The notes under the pieces were generated by a model, which saw only the letters and a list, made by a program, of their open reading frames with translations, was not told the origin of the DNA and did no database searches. Of a DNA stretch of 64,000 nt, positions 52,723 to 60,816 are shown in pieces. Source of the stretch: CAUJGP01 sp964612425 (GTDB lineage Bacteria > Bdellovibrionota > Bdellovibrionia > Bdellovibrionales > Bdellovibrionaceae); assembly GCA_964612425.1 (NCBI GenBank), contig CAZTDX010000008.1:1-64000 (forward strand). The letters are read 5' to 3'. Both the position numbers and the translations under genes were made by a program. Numbering within the stretch: position 1 is the stretch's first letter; each line of letters opens with the position of its first letter.

Positions 52723-54239
52723 AGGGGACTATTACCATAGTACTGAGGAAAGTTGAGATCCCAATTGGATCTAATCATAGCAACGTAGGGAGCAACCATT
52801 AGTGGTATTACTATTGCGTCAGTGAGTTGCTTTTTATGTAAATCATGGAGTTTTATTAAGCGCTCCTCTTTGCTTGGTATAGACATATAATTTCTTAACC
52901 AAAGTTCTCGTTCTTCTTTAGTCATCCCAAATAATCCAGCACTCAAAGAATATGAAATAAGTCCTATATCTTCCAGAAATCCAGTGTCTGGCCCTCCAAT
53001 TGACATATGAGGCATATCAGCAGGATTATCAAATTTTGCAAATTCAGGAGGCGGACCGACTACGATCTCTACACCAGGTAAAATATCCTTGAATATTTTT
53101 TCAAACTTTTCTTTTCCTCCAATTCGAATTACAACAAGTTTTAACTTTTCTGGGGCTTCTCCTTTAGCTTTTTCTTGTTGTTCTTTTATGCTGTCTACTT
53201 CTTCTTTAGTAAGACCACCGTCTGCAAAGGAAGGTAAGAATTGAAAGCTTTCTTTATATCCGCTGGCATTTTTATAAGCATCAAGAAAAGCAGCCTTAAC
53301 TTTTTTACCAATAAGTATTCTCTGCTCAAGTGATAATTCCTTCAAACCCCTTTGTGAGTAGGCCAAAATAAAAGAGCGTATATTCATAGTTGTATGAAGT
53401 TTCGCATTTGAAACTCCACGACTAAAATCAATGACCTTATCTGGACCAGCAGAGTCGATAGTTGTGATAAAATCAACCTTTCCTTCTTTGAAGGCAGTAA
53501 GTGAATCTGTGGTGTTTTCAACGTCCATAGGAACTAAAATAACAGTTTGAGGCATTTTTTTTGAGTAATGGAAATGACTGGGATTTGCTTTTAAAATAAC
53601 ATTTCCTTGATCATCACTTTCGTAAACATAGTAGGGACCTGTTGTTTCTTTGTAATCGATTATCTGTAATGTTTTGGAATCTACTGATTTTCGTGGAATA
53701 ATTGCAAAATCAATAGCGGCTAGCATTGGTAATAGAAACGTTTTACGAGTTCCAGCTTTTAAAATAACAGTATTGTCTTTTTGAATAATTCCAGGGCAGG
53801 AGTTATCAACAGAATTTATGGGATTTTCCCCACAAACAAGTGTGTTAAAATCACCATGAGTATTTCCTGTTTTTACCAAGAGACGCTTCAGCGAAAAAAT
53901 AACATCGTCTGCTGTAATTTGGGTACCACCAATAGTATATAAATCGCTTCGAATTTTGAGATGTAAATCATCATTGATCCATTGAAAGGATTCTGCAATG
54001 GCCGATGATACTTCTCCTTCAATATTTATTTCTACTATAGGGCTATAAATGTATTCTAGAAAAAAATATTCTGGTGCGAGATGAATTTTTGTGGGCTCAT
54101 AAAAAGTGACAGCTTTCTTTGAGGGAAATGCCACTCTGAGGGTTAAGTCCGAGCTAGATGTTTCATTTAACATAAATTGTCTCCAAATAATAATAACCGC
54201 TACTAAAGCTATTCCAAGCGCTAAGAATTTGAATTTCAA
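52701..54239 (-). CDS. OppA-like extracellular solute-binding protein, membrane anchored
   Basis: The 512-residue protein resembles family 5 solute-binding proteins (peptide/oligopeptide type): LAPEYFFLEYIYSPIVEIN, IAESFQWINDDLHLKIRSDL, GTQITADDVIFSLKRLL, YKETTGPYYVYESDDQGNVILKANP split by short gaps, and FKEGKVDFITTID. It has an uncleaved-looking N-terminal membrane helix (residues 5-20) and no lipobox. No permease or ABC ATPase gene is near, so import is unlikely. A receptor role, handing ligand state to the kinase, fits better. The last 22 nt overlap the YcaO gene. Confidence 0.78.
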   Translation of the reverse strand: MKFKFLALGIALVAVIIIWRQFMLNETSSSDLTLRVAFPSKKAVTFYEPTKIHLAPEYFFLEYIYSPIVEINIEGEVSSAIAESFQWINDDLHLKIRSDLYTIGGTQITADDVIFSLKRLLVKTGNTHGDFNTLVCGENPINSVDNSCPGIIQKDNTVILKAGTRKTFLLPMLAAIDFAIIPRKSVDSKTLQIIDYKETTGPYYVYESDDQGNVILKANPSHFHYSKKMPQTVILVPMDVENTTDSLTAFKEGKVDFITTIDSAGPDKVIDFSRGVSNAKLHTTMNIRSFILAYSQRGLKELSLEQRILIGKKVKAAFLDAYKNASGYKESFQFLPSFADGGLTKEEVDSIKEQQEKAKGEAPEKLKLVVIRIGGKEKFEKIFKDILPGVEIVVGPPPEFAKFDNPADMPHMSIGGPDTGFLEDIGLISYSLSAGLFGMTKEERELWLRNYMSIPSKEERLIKLHDLHKKQLTDAIVIPLMVAPYVAMIRSNWDLNFPQYYGNSPLWLIKAH

Positions 54240-54257
54240 TCGCCACCTCTTTATGAA

Positions 54258-54545
54258 TTAATAACAAAAAGTACTCATTTCTGAATAGGCATTATCTAAT
54301 TTACCATCAGTCTTTAATTTTTCAAATACACCTTGATGTAATTTAACTTTATTTTCATCAGGCTTTATACTAAGCACTTTTGCTTTTAGTAAAAGATCGA
54401 GGGCTTTTATAATTTCGGCATCAGTGGCTACTTGATTCTGATTAGCATTAACATTCACTGGAAGATTGTTTCCACTATCATCAGCTTGAACACGAAATCC
54501 CAAAAAGATAGTAATTATCCACAGTATCTTTTTATTTTTAATCAT
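54258..54545 (-). CDS. Small exported protein, candidate signal or substrate
   Basis: The 95-residue protein has a Sec signal peptide (ILWIITIFLGFRVQA, cleavage near residue 21), an Asn-rich linker (NLPVNVNANQNQ), and a helical C-terminal part that ends SEMSTFCY with its only Cys next to last. I do not recognise it. It is the second gene of the operon, 18 bp before the binding-protein gene. A maturing signal peptide or a periplasmic partner of the binding protein are both possible; the YcaO enzyme would have to act before export if this is its substrate. Confidence 0.6.
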   Translation of the reverse strand: MIKNKKILWIITIFLGFRVQADDSGNNLPVNVNANQNQVATDAEIIKALDLLLKAKVLSIKPDENKVKLHQGVFEKLKTDGKLDNAYSEMSTFCY

Positions 54546-54561
54546 AATTTAGCTCCTTTAT

Positions 54562-55956
54562 TTAAACAGTAATTGTTTCTTTTTTAGGTTTTATGCCTAG
54601 AGCACTCAGTCTTCTTAAAAGGGTTGTCTTACTTATTTTAATTTTTGCAGCAATTTCTCGAAGGGAATCTCCTGTTGCTAATTTAGAAATAAAAAACTTC
54701 CGTTCTCTGTCTTCAAGATCAGCTAAAAGATCAGGGTGATCAAGAATTAAAGACTCTTTGTGAGTAGAGAGATGAAACTTTTGGTCTAAATCTCTCGGAG
54801 TAATTCTATCACCTTCAGCAAGTGTTAATATGCGATTGATTTCGTTTTCAAGCTCTCTCACGTTTCCAGGCCAATTGTAATTACATAGATACTCAAGTGC
54901 TTGGTGTAGGAACTTTTTATTTTGTTTATGCTCCTCATTATACTTTGCAGTAAAATGACAAACTAAAGGTTGAATATCTTCCTTTCGATCCCTAAGCGGT
55001 TTAATCGGAACCTGAAAACCGCCAAGTCTGTAATATAGATCTTCTCTAAATCGTCCTGTTTTCACAGCCAACTCAAGGTCTACGTTTGTTGCTGCAACAA
55101 TTCTTACATCAACCTTAATAGTTCTATCGGCTCCAACTGGTGTGATCTCTTTTTCCTGAAGAGCCCTCAATAATTTTACTTGCATGTCTAGAGGTAAATC
55201 TCCAATTTCATCTAAAAATAAAGTTCCGCTATGTGCTTGGAGAAATTTTCCCGTTCGACTTCGATGAGCCCCTGTAAAGGCTCCTTTTTCGTGACCAAAT
55301 AATTCGCTTTCAAAAAGAGAGTCCGAAAGTGCCGTAACATTGACTGGGATAAATGGCTTTTTCGCTCTATTAGAAAGATCATGTATGGCTCTAGCAGCCC
55401 TTTCTTTTCCTGTGCCATTTTCACCTCGGATAAGAACAGTTTGGTCTATCTTAGCAAATTTTTGGATGAGAATTCCAGTTTGAGCTAATGATGTCGAACA
55501 GCCAATTGCTCCCATCGATTTGATAATATCAACATTTTCAGATTTATTTTGGATGGGCTCTACAACTTTATTTGCCTCTTCAAAGCGATCACAAAATCGT
55601 CTTACTAATCCATAAAGTTTTTCAATGGCATCACCTTTAACAAAAAAAGCTTCAGCACCAGCTTCTAGTGAAGCATTATGAGTATCAACAGAAATATCCC
55701 CTGAAAGACCTAAAATTAACATCGATGGATTAATTCTTCGAACTTCTCTGATTGTCTCAACTCCTGATAATTCGCCTGGTTGCATAAAGAAATCAACGAT
55801 GATTAAAGTGTAGCGATTAGGGTTTTGTCTAATATGAGCCAGGGCTAAATCCCCATTAGTTACATAGTCTATAACGTAACCTTGAGTTTCAAGATAGAGC
55901 CTAATACCATCAATGGCACATTCATTGTCATCAACAATTAAAAACCTGTGTTTCAT
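54562..55956 (-). CDS. Sigma-54-dependent response regulator
   Basis: With ATG 55956 (GGGAGG, spacing 6) the protein has 464 residues: receiver domain (acidic pair 9-10, phospho-acceptor Asp55 in IIVDFFMQP, Lys in FFVKGD), AAA+ domain with Walker A GENGTGKE, canonical GAFTGA, Walker B LFLDEIGD, and a C-terminal HTH (LREIAAKIKISKTTLLRRLSA). It should drive sigma-54 promoters when phosphorylated, most likely by the hybrid kinase in the same operon. The frame is open to 56004, but that extension overlaps the sigma-54 promoter at 55989-56003, which sits 33 nt before the chosen ATG. Confidence 0.93.
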   Translation of the reverse strand: MKHRFLIVDDNECAIDGIRLYLETQGYVIDYVTNGDLALAHIRQNPNRYTLIIVDFFMQPGELSGVETIREVRRINPSMLILGLSGDISVDTHNASLEAGAEAFFVKGDAIEKLYGLVRRFCDRFEEANKVVEPIQNKSENVDIIKSMGAIGCSTSLAQTGILIQKFAKIDQTVLIRGENGTGKERAARAIHDLSNRAKKPFIPVNVTALSDSLFESELFGHEKGAFTGAHRSRTGKFLQAHSGTLFLDEIGDLPLDMQVKLLRALQEKEITPVGADRTIKVDVRIVAATNVDLELAVKTGRFREDLYYRLGGFQVPIKPLRDRKEDIQPLVCHFTAKYNEEHKQNKKFLHQALEYLCNYNWPGNVRELENEINRILTLAEGDRITPRDLDQKFHLSTHKESLILDHPDLLADLEDRERKFFISKLATGDSLREIAAKIKISKTTLLRRLSALGIKPKKETITV

Positions 55957-55988
55957 CTGTGTCCTCCCGACAGTCAAACCCAATATGA

Positions 55989-56003
55989 GCAATCTAGATG
56001 CCA
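55989..56003 (-). promoter_or_regulatory. Sigma-54 (-24/-12) promoter of the response-regulator operon
   Basis: The minus strand reads TGGCATCTAGATTGC, with GG and GC elements at the exact sigma-54 spacing (consensus TGGCACGNNNNTTGC). Transcription would start near 55977, about 20 nt before the ATG. The gene it drives encodes a sigma-54 activator, so positive autoregulation is likely. Confidence 0.75.
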
Positions 56004-56499
56004 AACTAATAATATTTTATTTGTTTCCTAGGTATTCGATTAATATTGTTAGAGATTTAGGGTGTGCTAAAGCTCACAGCTTCATTAGATTAAATTTACT
56101 TATGGACCAAAAGTGGCCCACCCCTAAAGTAGCTTTGATAGCGAAGTTGTTGATTTTCAAATATTTTTTGTTTAAAAATAAAATGGACCTCTTTTTTTTG
56201 AATAACTATAATTCAACTATTTCTTATGCTAAGATTTTGGAATTACGCTATTTTTTAAAATTTGAAGTTGGTCCATTTTTGGGTCAGGGTTGATTCTAAG
56301 TTGTTCAAGATTCTGGTTAAGCATTTTTATGCTTTGAATTTGAAAATTATTCTTTGTATTGAGGCACCTATCACGTCAAGTCTTTCTAAAGATAAAAATT
56401 TTATGGGTAGCTAGATTTCGATGAAAATACTTTTAAAGCATACAAAGTGAAATAGATGGTCAACGAATAAATCAAAATTCATTTTAAATGAAAGTGAGA
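56004..56499 (-). promoter_or_regulatory. Upstream regulatory region with candidate enhancer sites
   Basis: No gene is seen in these 496 bp. A dyad (GTGTGCTAAAGCTCAC, 56062-56077, 12 of 16 positions symmetric) lies about 85-100 bp upstream of the predicted transcript start, where sigma-54 enhancers usually are. TGGNCCA words occur at 56103-56109, 56114-56120 and 56269-56275, with a partial one at 56184-56189. The response regulator may bind one of these. Confidence 0.45.
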
Positions 56500-56760
56500 T
56501 CATTTGATACTGATCTCTACCTCCAATATACGGCAAATATAAAATAATAGGGGAAGGCTTGGAAAACGGACTCCCTGTTCAATATGCTTGATCGTAGAAA
56601 CACCAATATCAAGCTTTTCGGCAAAGCTTTCCTGTGTATAACCGCTTGCGTCTCGTCGAGATTGAATGGTTTTCCCTAACTTACTTAAATCAATTGCTAT
56701 TTCTTTTCGATATTTTGTTGGTATTTTTTCAATTCTTTTCATTGATCTATTAAACGTCAT
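56500..56760 (-). CDS. XRE-family transcriptional regulator
   Basis: The 86-residue protein is almost entirely an XRE helix-turn-helix: LGKTIQSRRDASGYTQESFA, EKLDIGVSTIKHIEQGVRFP, then SLPLLFYICRILEVEI. It is divergent from the small gene at 56819, and perfect palindromes lie between them, the common layout of an autoregulated repressor. The start may be ATG 56760 or the internal ATG 18 nt downstream; neither has a strong ribosome-binding site. Confidence 0.82.
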   Translation of the reverse strand: MTFNRSMKRIEKIPTKYRKEIAIDLSKLGKTIQSRRDASGYTQESFAEKLDIGVSTIKHIEQGVRFPSLPLLFYICRILEVEISIK

Positions 56761-56766
56761 AGACTA

Positions 56767-56797
56767 CTTATAGGGACAGTCCCTATAAGGGACCCTT
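56767..56797. promoter_or_regulatory. Tandem palindromic operators of the XRE regulator
   Basis: CTTATAGGGAC-A-GTCCCTATAAG (56767-56789) is a perfect palindrome with 11-nt arms around one base. It runs into a second one, AAGGG-A-CCCTT (56787-56797). The two share the AGGGAC core, centres 14 bp apart, and sit between divergent genes. Confidence 0.75.
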
Positions 56798-56818
56798 TTT
56801 GAAAAGATAGGAATTAAA

Positions 56819-57154
56819 ATGAATAAAAAAAGAGCAAAAAGCAAATCCCAATTAAGGATGAATAAAAATCTTACCCAAAAACAAATTGAACAGGCACTCC
56901 AACATGTATTAACCAGCACACTTGCGATTTACGTACTAAACAAATCCTCTAAACCTATATCACGTGTTATAAGCGACTTAACTGATATTCAATTTAATGC
57001 TGCCCAATTACTTGGATTTGTTATGAACTTACAAAATAGTAAAATGAGTCGCATCGACTTAGATAATACCCTCACTGGAATCTTTTCATTTATTCAGTTT
57101 CCAGATCGAGTAGATTCACAAAAATTAAATACAGAGGGTGATGTGAAAACATAG
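56819..57154 (+). CDS. Small protein divergent from the XRE regulator
   Basis: The 111-residue protein has a basic N-terminus (KKRAKSKSQLRMNKNLTQKQ) and a helical middle (IEQALQHVLTSTLAIYVLNK, DIQFNAAQLLGFVMNLQNSK). No family recognised and no signal peptide. Its start lies directly after the tandem palindromes, so it is probably controlled by the divergent regulator. It could be a DNA-binding or transfer-control factor at the end of the conjugative element. Confidence 0.6.
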   Translation: MNKKRAKSKSQLRMNKNLTQKQIEQALQHVLTSTLAIYVLNKSSKPISRVISDLTDIQFNAAQLLGFVMNLQNSKMSRIDLDNTLTGIFSFIQFPDRVDSQKLNTEGDVKT

Positions 57155-57358
57155 TTTGGTATCTTTTATACAGAGATTCTTTTGCTAAACCCTTCTAAAG
57201 CACTTGAATAAAAGACAATGTAAGAAAGCGAGCATCCCCTTAGGGGAACATCCAAAAATGGACCTCGTGCCTATGTAAATTTGTACCTAAGCCGTGTCAG
57301 ACCCTTTCGGGAATGGATGTAAAATGGAACGTTAAACCCATTTAATCCTAAAAGGAGG
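57155..57358 (+). ncRNA. Leader region of the IS110-type element, possible bridge RNA
   Basis: These 204 bp before the transposase hold no gene but have small palindromes: TCCCCT-T-AGGGGA (57235-57247) and CCC-TTTC-GGG (57302-57311). In IS110-group elements the non-coding left end before the transposase is transcribed into a bridge RNA that pairs with donor and target DNA. The left boundary of the element and the RNA fold are not established here. Confidence 0.35.
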
Positions 57359-58307
57359 ATGCCGCTTATGAAATATTATATAGGACTCGATGCTCATAGT
57401 ACAACTTCAACTTTTGCCGTTGTTGACGAAAATGGACAATGCGTATTGCGCGAAACAGTTAAGACCTCGGAACAAAGTCTAGTTCACGTAATAAATAAAA
57501 TAAATGGAGAACGCCATATGACTTTCGAGGAGTCTTCGATATCGCAATGGTTATTTTTGCAGTTGAAAGACAAAGTCGATCATTTATTAATTTGTAATCC
57601 TACGTACGTGGCAAAGAAACAAGGTGCCAAGACAGATTTCCGAGATGCGCTCCACTTGGCTCAGGAGTTGAGGACTAATCACCTGCAACCAGTATTTCAC
57701 GATACATCTCATTGGATGGAAATCCGTACTACTGTGAGTGGGTACTTGGATATTGTTGAAGAGATTATTCGTTTTAAGAATCGACTGAAATCTGTATTTA
57801 GAGCAGAAGCTATTCAAACTGATGAGAACAGTTTTTATAAAAATAAAGAACGAGTGAAGGAATTAAAGAATCCTTCTGCGAAATTTGTGGCGGAGAAATT
57901 GTTTTATCAAATTGAATTTCTAGAAAGTGAAAAAGAAAAGTACAAAGAAGTTTTTGAACGGAATCGTAAGAAGTATCGACCGATTCGAAATTTGATGACG
58001 ATACCCGGGATCAGTATTATTCGTGCTAATATTATTGCAGCCATTGTCTGTCAGCCAGCCCGATTTGAAAACAAACACAAGTTCTGGGGATATTGCATGT
58101 TGGTTCGTCATATTCAAATATCGAATGGAAGGATTTATGGGAATAAAAGATTTTTTGGAAGAAGGGAGCTACGGAATATTTTTATCGGTGCCGCTGAAAA
58201 TATTATGAGAATTGATGGAGAGCTTCGAGACCGATACGACGCTCTTCGAGCCAAGGGGGTTGATCATGTACTGTACCCCATATTTAGTACCACTTTTCCG
58301 TGATGCA

Positions 58308-59075
58308 TTAAGCTGTTTTCTCAACTAGCACACTATTTCTCTGATTGGCAAACTCTTTTGGAGTTAAATAATCAAGGGCACTATGAGGTCTTTCTTCATT
58401 ATAATATTTTACCCACTTTTCGATTTTTGTTTTAGCTTCTTTTAAATTTTTAAATCGATTTTGATTAATACATTCATCTCTAAACTTTCCATTAAAACTT
58501 TCTATAAATCCATTTTGGGTGGGCTCACCGGGATCAATAAAGTGAAGACTAATATTGTTTTCATTACTCCATTGAGCCATGAGGTGATTGTTAAACTCAG
58601 GTCCGTTATCCAGGATAATAGCCTCTGGAGTTAAACCTTTTACTCTTAACTTCTCTAGAGAAAATACCGGAAGAAAAAACTTCATACTTATAGAAATAAT
58701 AATAGCTGGGCATTGTCTCGTGTAAATATCAATGATGGTAAAACATCTCAATTTTTCTCCTGTTCTCAGTCCAACAGAAACAAAATCCATAGCCCATATT
58801 TGATTCACTCTGGTGGCTTGGGGAAATGGTCTTAGTGCGGGTATAAATAATCTTCTTTTGTTTTTCCTTCTCTTTCTTACTAAGAGGTCCATTGTTCGTA
58901 GTATCCTTGATACTTTTTTTTTATTTACTACGAATCCTCTTCTACTCAGCATGGCTTTAACACGTAAAATTCCATAACGAGGATTTTTCTCTTTTATCTT
59001 GATAATCTCAGAAATGACCTTTGGGTCTTCTTTTTTTCTACTTTGGTACTTAAATTGGGATCGACTAATTCCCAT
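58308..59075 (-). CDS. IS3-family transposase OrfB
   Basis: The 255-residue part from the first ATG carries the HTH_21 region (RYGILRVKAMLSRRGFVVNK) and the integrase-core DDE residues: Asp in WAMDFVSVGLRTGEK, Asp in ILDNGPEFNN, and Glu in TQNGFIESFNGKFRDE. The frame continues upstream of the ATG to the frameshift site, so the active product is probably the OrfAB fusion. It is intact. Confidence 0.93.
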   Translation of the reverse strand: MGISRSQFKYQSRKKEDPKVISEIIKIKEKNPRYGILRVKAMLSRRGFVVNKKKVSRILRTMDLLVRKRRKNKRRLFIPALRPFPQATRVNQIWAMDFVSVGLRTGEKLRCFTIIDIYTRQCPAIIISISMKFFLPVFSLEKLRVKGLTPEAIILDNGPEFNNHLMAQWSNENNISLHFIDPGEPTQNGFIESFNGKFRDECINQNRFKNLKEAKTKIEKWVKYYNEERPHSALDYLTPKEFANQRNSVLVEKTA

Positions 59076-59152
59076 AAGCCTACAGGCGCGTCTCTCACTG
59101 AAGCTATTCTCGGCAGTCCATTGAGTGACTAATTTTACTTGAGCCTGAGGCT

Positions 59153-59422
59153 TTAAGACTTTTTTAGAGCAGACCTCAACAGCTTTATTTCTTCTTCTCT
59201 TTCTTTTAACTTTTTCTCAAGCCTGGTTATTTTTTTAGTATAAATATCTCTTCTCTTGGCATCATTATAAGTGCCTTTATACTTTCGCATAATGCGATAG
59301 AATTGATCCTCGGAAATGTCGTATTTCTTGCAGACCTCAAACATGCTCATTCCCTCAGAGCAATCCTTTACTATATTTTCAATCTCTGATTTTTCCATCC
59401 TTTGTAGTACCCTTATCTCCAT
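59153..59422 (-). CDS. IS3-family OrfA
   Basis: The 89-residue protein has the HTH of transposase_8 type (IENIVKDCSEGMSMFEVCKK, DISEDQFYRIMRKY) followed by a leucine-zipper-like helix (ITRLEKKLKEREEEIKLLRS). It ends KKS-stop just past a slippery heptamer. It binds the terminal repeats and regulates transposition. Confidence 0.9.
   Translation of the reverse strand: MEIRVLQRMEKSEIENIVKDCSEGMSMFEVCKKYDISEDQFYRIMRKYKGTYNDAKRRDIYTKKITRLEKKLKEREEEIKLLRSALKKS
59159..59165 (-). other. Programmed -1 frameshift site of the IS3 element
   Basis: The minus strand reads A-AAA-AAG in the OrfA frame, a standard -1 slippery heptamer. After slipping, the frame reads on through V-L-K-P-Q-A-Q-V-K-L and on into the OrfB frame without a stop, giving a single OrfAB protein. 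Confidence 0.85.
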
Positions 59423-59650
59423 TTTTTATCCTTCTGGCCTATTTGACCTAAAAAGGCATCAATAAAAATTGCTGGTACTAAAAATGGGGGTCAGGTCAAT
59501 CATAAGGACGCCAAGCTGAATATAGCGCGTCAGATTGCATCGATAGCGCTTTGTCTTTTAAAAAATAATGACACCTATAATGAAAATTACTGTGATTATC
59601 TCAAGGAGAGGAAAAAAACACAAAAAGAATTTTTTGAACAAACTCTATAG

Positions 59651-60311
59651 CTAATGGCCCTCAGACATTCGTATAACACAGGGAAGTGATGTGGAAGTGA
59701 GTCCCTTTATCACGCGATCAGCCGATAAAGTAGATTTATTTGTATTGTGCAGGAACACTTCGGATGAACTTGAGGTGCAGGAAGAGGCCCAATAGTTGCT
59801 TGACGGTTTAACGATAAAACACGTCCATTAAAAGACTGGCACACCTGCGTTTTTAATCCAGCATTGTTATGGCACACGTTACTCATTAAGTTGGTGCGAC
59901 ATTATGAATAATTGTCTGTCCTCGTTAACTCGAGACTGAACGGTGACTAAAGGCCCAAACAGAAGAATGAATGCGCTTTAGCGGAGAGATCCAATCCCAA
60001 CAATGGCAAAGTTCATTAAAAAACTTTCCATGTGAACAAACGAATGAAGAAAAGGTGCTGTTTACATATCTAGTCTTGGCGCGAACACCGGGGATGCAAG
60101 TCGCTGGAATCGGCCACTACCCCAATGCTGGGGCAATGGATTAGTGTTTCCAAAATCAACTTGCTTTCTTACAGAAGATTCTAAATTCTAACCTGGATTA
60201 ACATTTTCATGGCTCAAAAGTCATTATATTGAACATGGTGTCATGTGCTCCGATGTGATTTGGCTATTGATCTTTCGCCAGTTTTAATTTTTAATCTTCG
60301 GCGGAGCATTC
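59651..60311. other. Gene-poor stretch after the IS110 remnant
   Basis: These 661 bp lie between the IS110 end and the next exported-protein gene. Apart from a 57-codon frame at 59971-60144 I see no gene. Base use is less AT-rich than in the conjugative element, and several partial frames suggest decayed mobile or transferred DNA. GGCGGAGCATTC before 60312 supplies the next ribosome-binding site. Confidence 0.45.
59971..60144 (+). CDS. Possible 57-residue protein or gene remnant
   Basis: From ATG 59971 the frame encodes 57 residues, including SSLKNFPCEQTNEEKVLFTY and TPGMQVAGIGHYPNAGA, ending TAG at 60142-60144. I do not recognise it. It has no good ribosome-binding site. It reads more like a piece of a larger decayed gene than a functional small protein. 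Confidence 0.25.
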   Translation: MRFSGEIQSQQWQSSLKNFPCEQTNEEKVLFTYLVLARTPGMQVAGIGHYPNAGAMD

Positions 60312-60650
60312 ATGAAAAAGTTATTTTTAATTTTATTATTCTTAATCGAAAGCGCAGCTTGGGCTGATATGACAACAGATTTAGTCCATACGGCAAAGGC
60401 TGTTAAAGCGATTATCGAAAAAGGGAATAAAATTCCTTTTGTTATTGACGTACAAAAAGTCGAACAGATGTCATCGCCTCCAAAGCAATGCATAATGGTA
60501 ATTTACGACAGGAAACCAAATATTGAATGCCCAGATGATTTTGGGCAAGGTCCTTTCATGGATAAGTCATTTGTAGCGTGCTTTAACGCTAAGAATGATG
60601 AGGTTGATTATGTTGGTGGTGCTGAAAGTCAATGCCCTCCTAAATTGTAG
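60312..60650 (+). CDS. Small exported protein of unknown function
   Basis: The 112-residue protein has a Sec signal peptide (LFLILLFLIESAAWA, cleavage near residue 18). The mature part has four cysteines (QCIMVIYD, NIECPDDFG, VACFNAKND, SQCPPKL), which could form two disulfides. No family recognised. It lies 166 bp upstream of the graspetide precursor on the same strand; whether it belongs to that cluster is unclear. Confidence 0.65.
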   Translation: MKKLFLILLFLIESAAWADMTTDLVHTAKAVKAIIEKGNKIPFVIDVQKVEQMSSPPKQCIMVIYDRKPNIECPDDFGQGPFMDKSFVACFNAKNDEVDYVGGAESQCPPKL

Positions 60651-60816
60651 GTCAAAATCCCCCCTTCTCGTTGATTCTTTTTGTCTTCCCGTTTACACTT
60701 TGCCGTGTGGCTCCTTTTGGTTATCTTCGTTTTCCTGGGAGAAAACTCATCCAGGCTCTAGCGAGGTCAAACATTCAAACTAAGAATGTACTGGATTTAC
60801 ATAACGGAGAATTTTT

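Larger units (their letters stand above)
58268..59498 (-). mobile_element. IS3-family insertion sequence
   Basis: The element is about 1,231 bp. Its ends are imperfect inverted repeats sharing CTG-N2-CCCCAT-N-TTTAGTACCA (left end from 58268, right end to 59498). A 5-bp duplication ATCAT flanks it (58263-58267 and 59499-59503). It encodes orfA and orfB in overlapping frames. The short duplication and two-frame layout are typical of IS3-family elements; the subgroup is not determined. Confidence 0.88.
57368..59650 (+). pseudogene. IS110-family transposase, split by an IS3-type insertion
   Basis: The first 300 codons run from ATG 57368 (GGAGG, spacing 9) to 58267 and the last 49 from 59504 to the TAG at 59648-59650; removing 58268-59503 restores one frame of 348 residues. 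The first part has the RuvC-like DEDD domain (YIGLDAHSTTSTF, MTFEESSISQWLF, KTDFRDALHLAQEL) and the Tnp20-type domain (TIPGISIIRANIIAAI, then QISNGRIYGNKRFFG and LRNIFIGAAENIMR). The last part begins KDAKLNIARQIASIAL. IS110 enzymes use a bridge RNA. The insertion makes it non-functional. Confidence 0.88.

Noticed and set aside
60667..60685. TCGTTGATT shared with 37400-37430 as a possible att direct repeat
   Set aside because: Only about nine identical bases in AT-rich DNA; chance is likely and the position does not match an element end.
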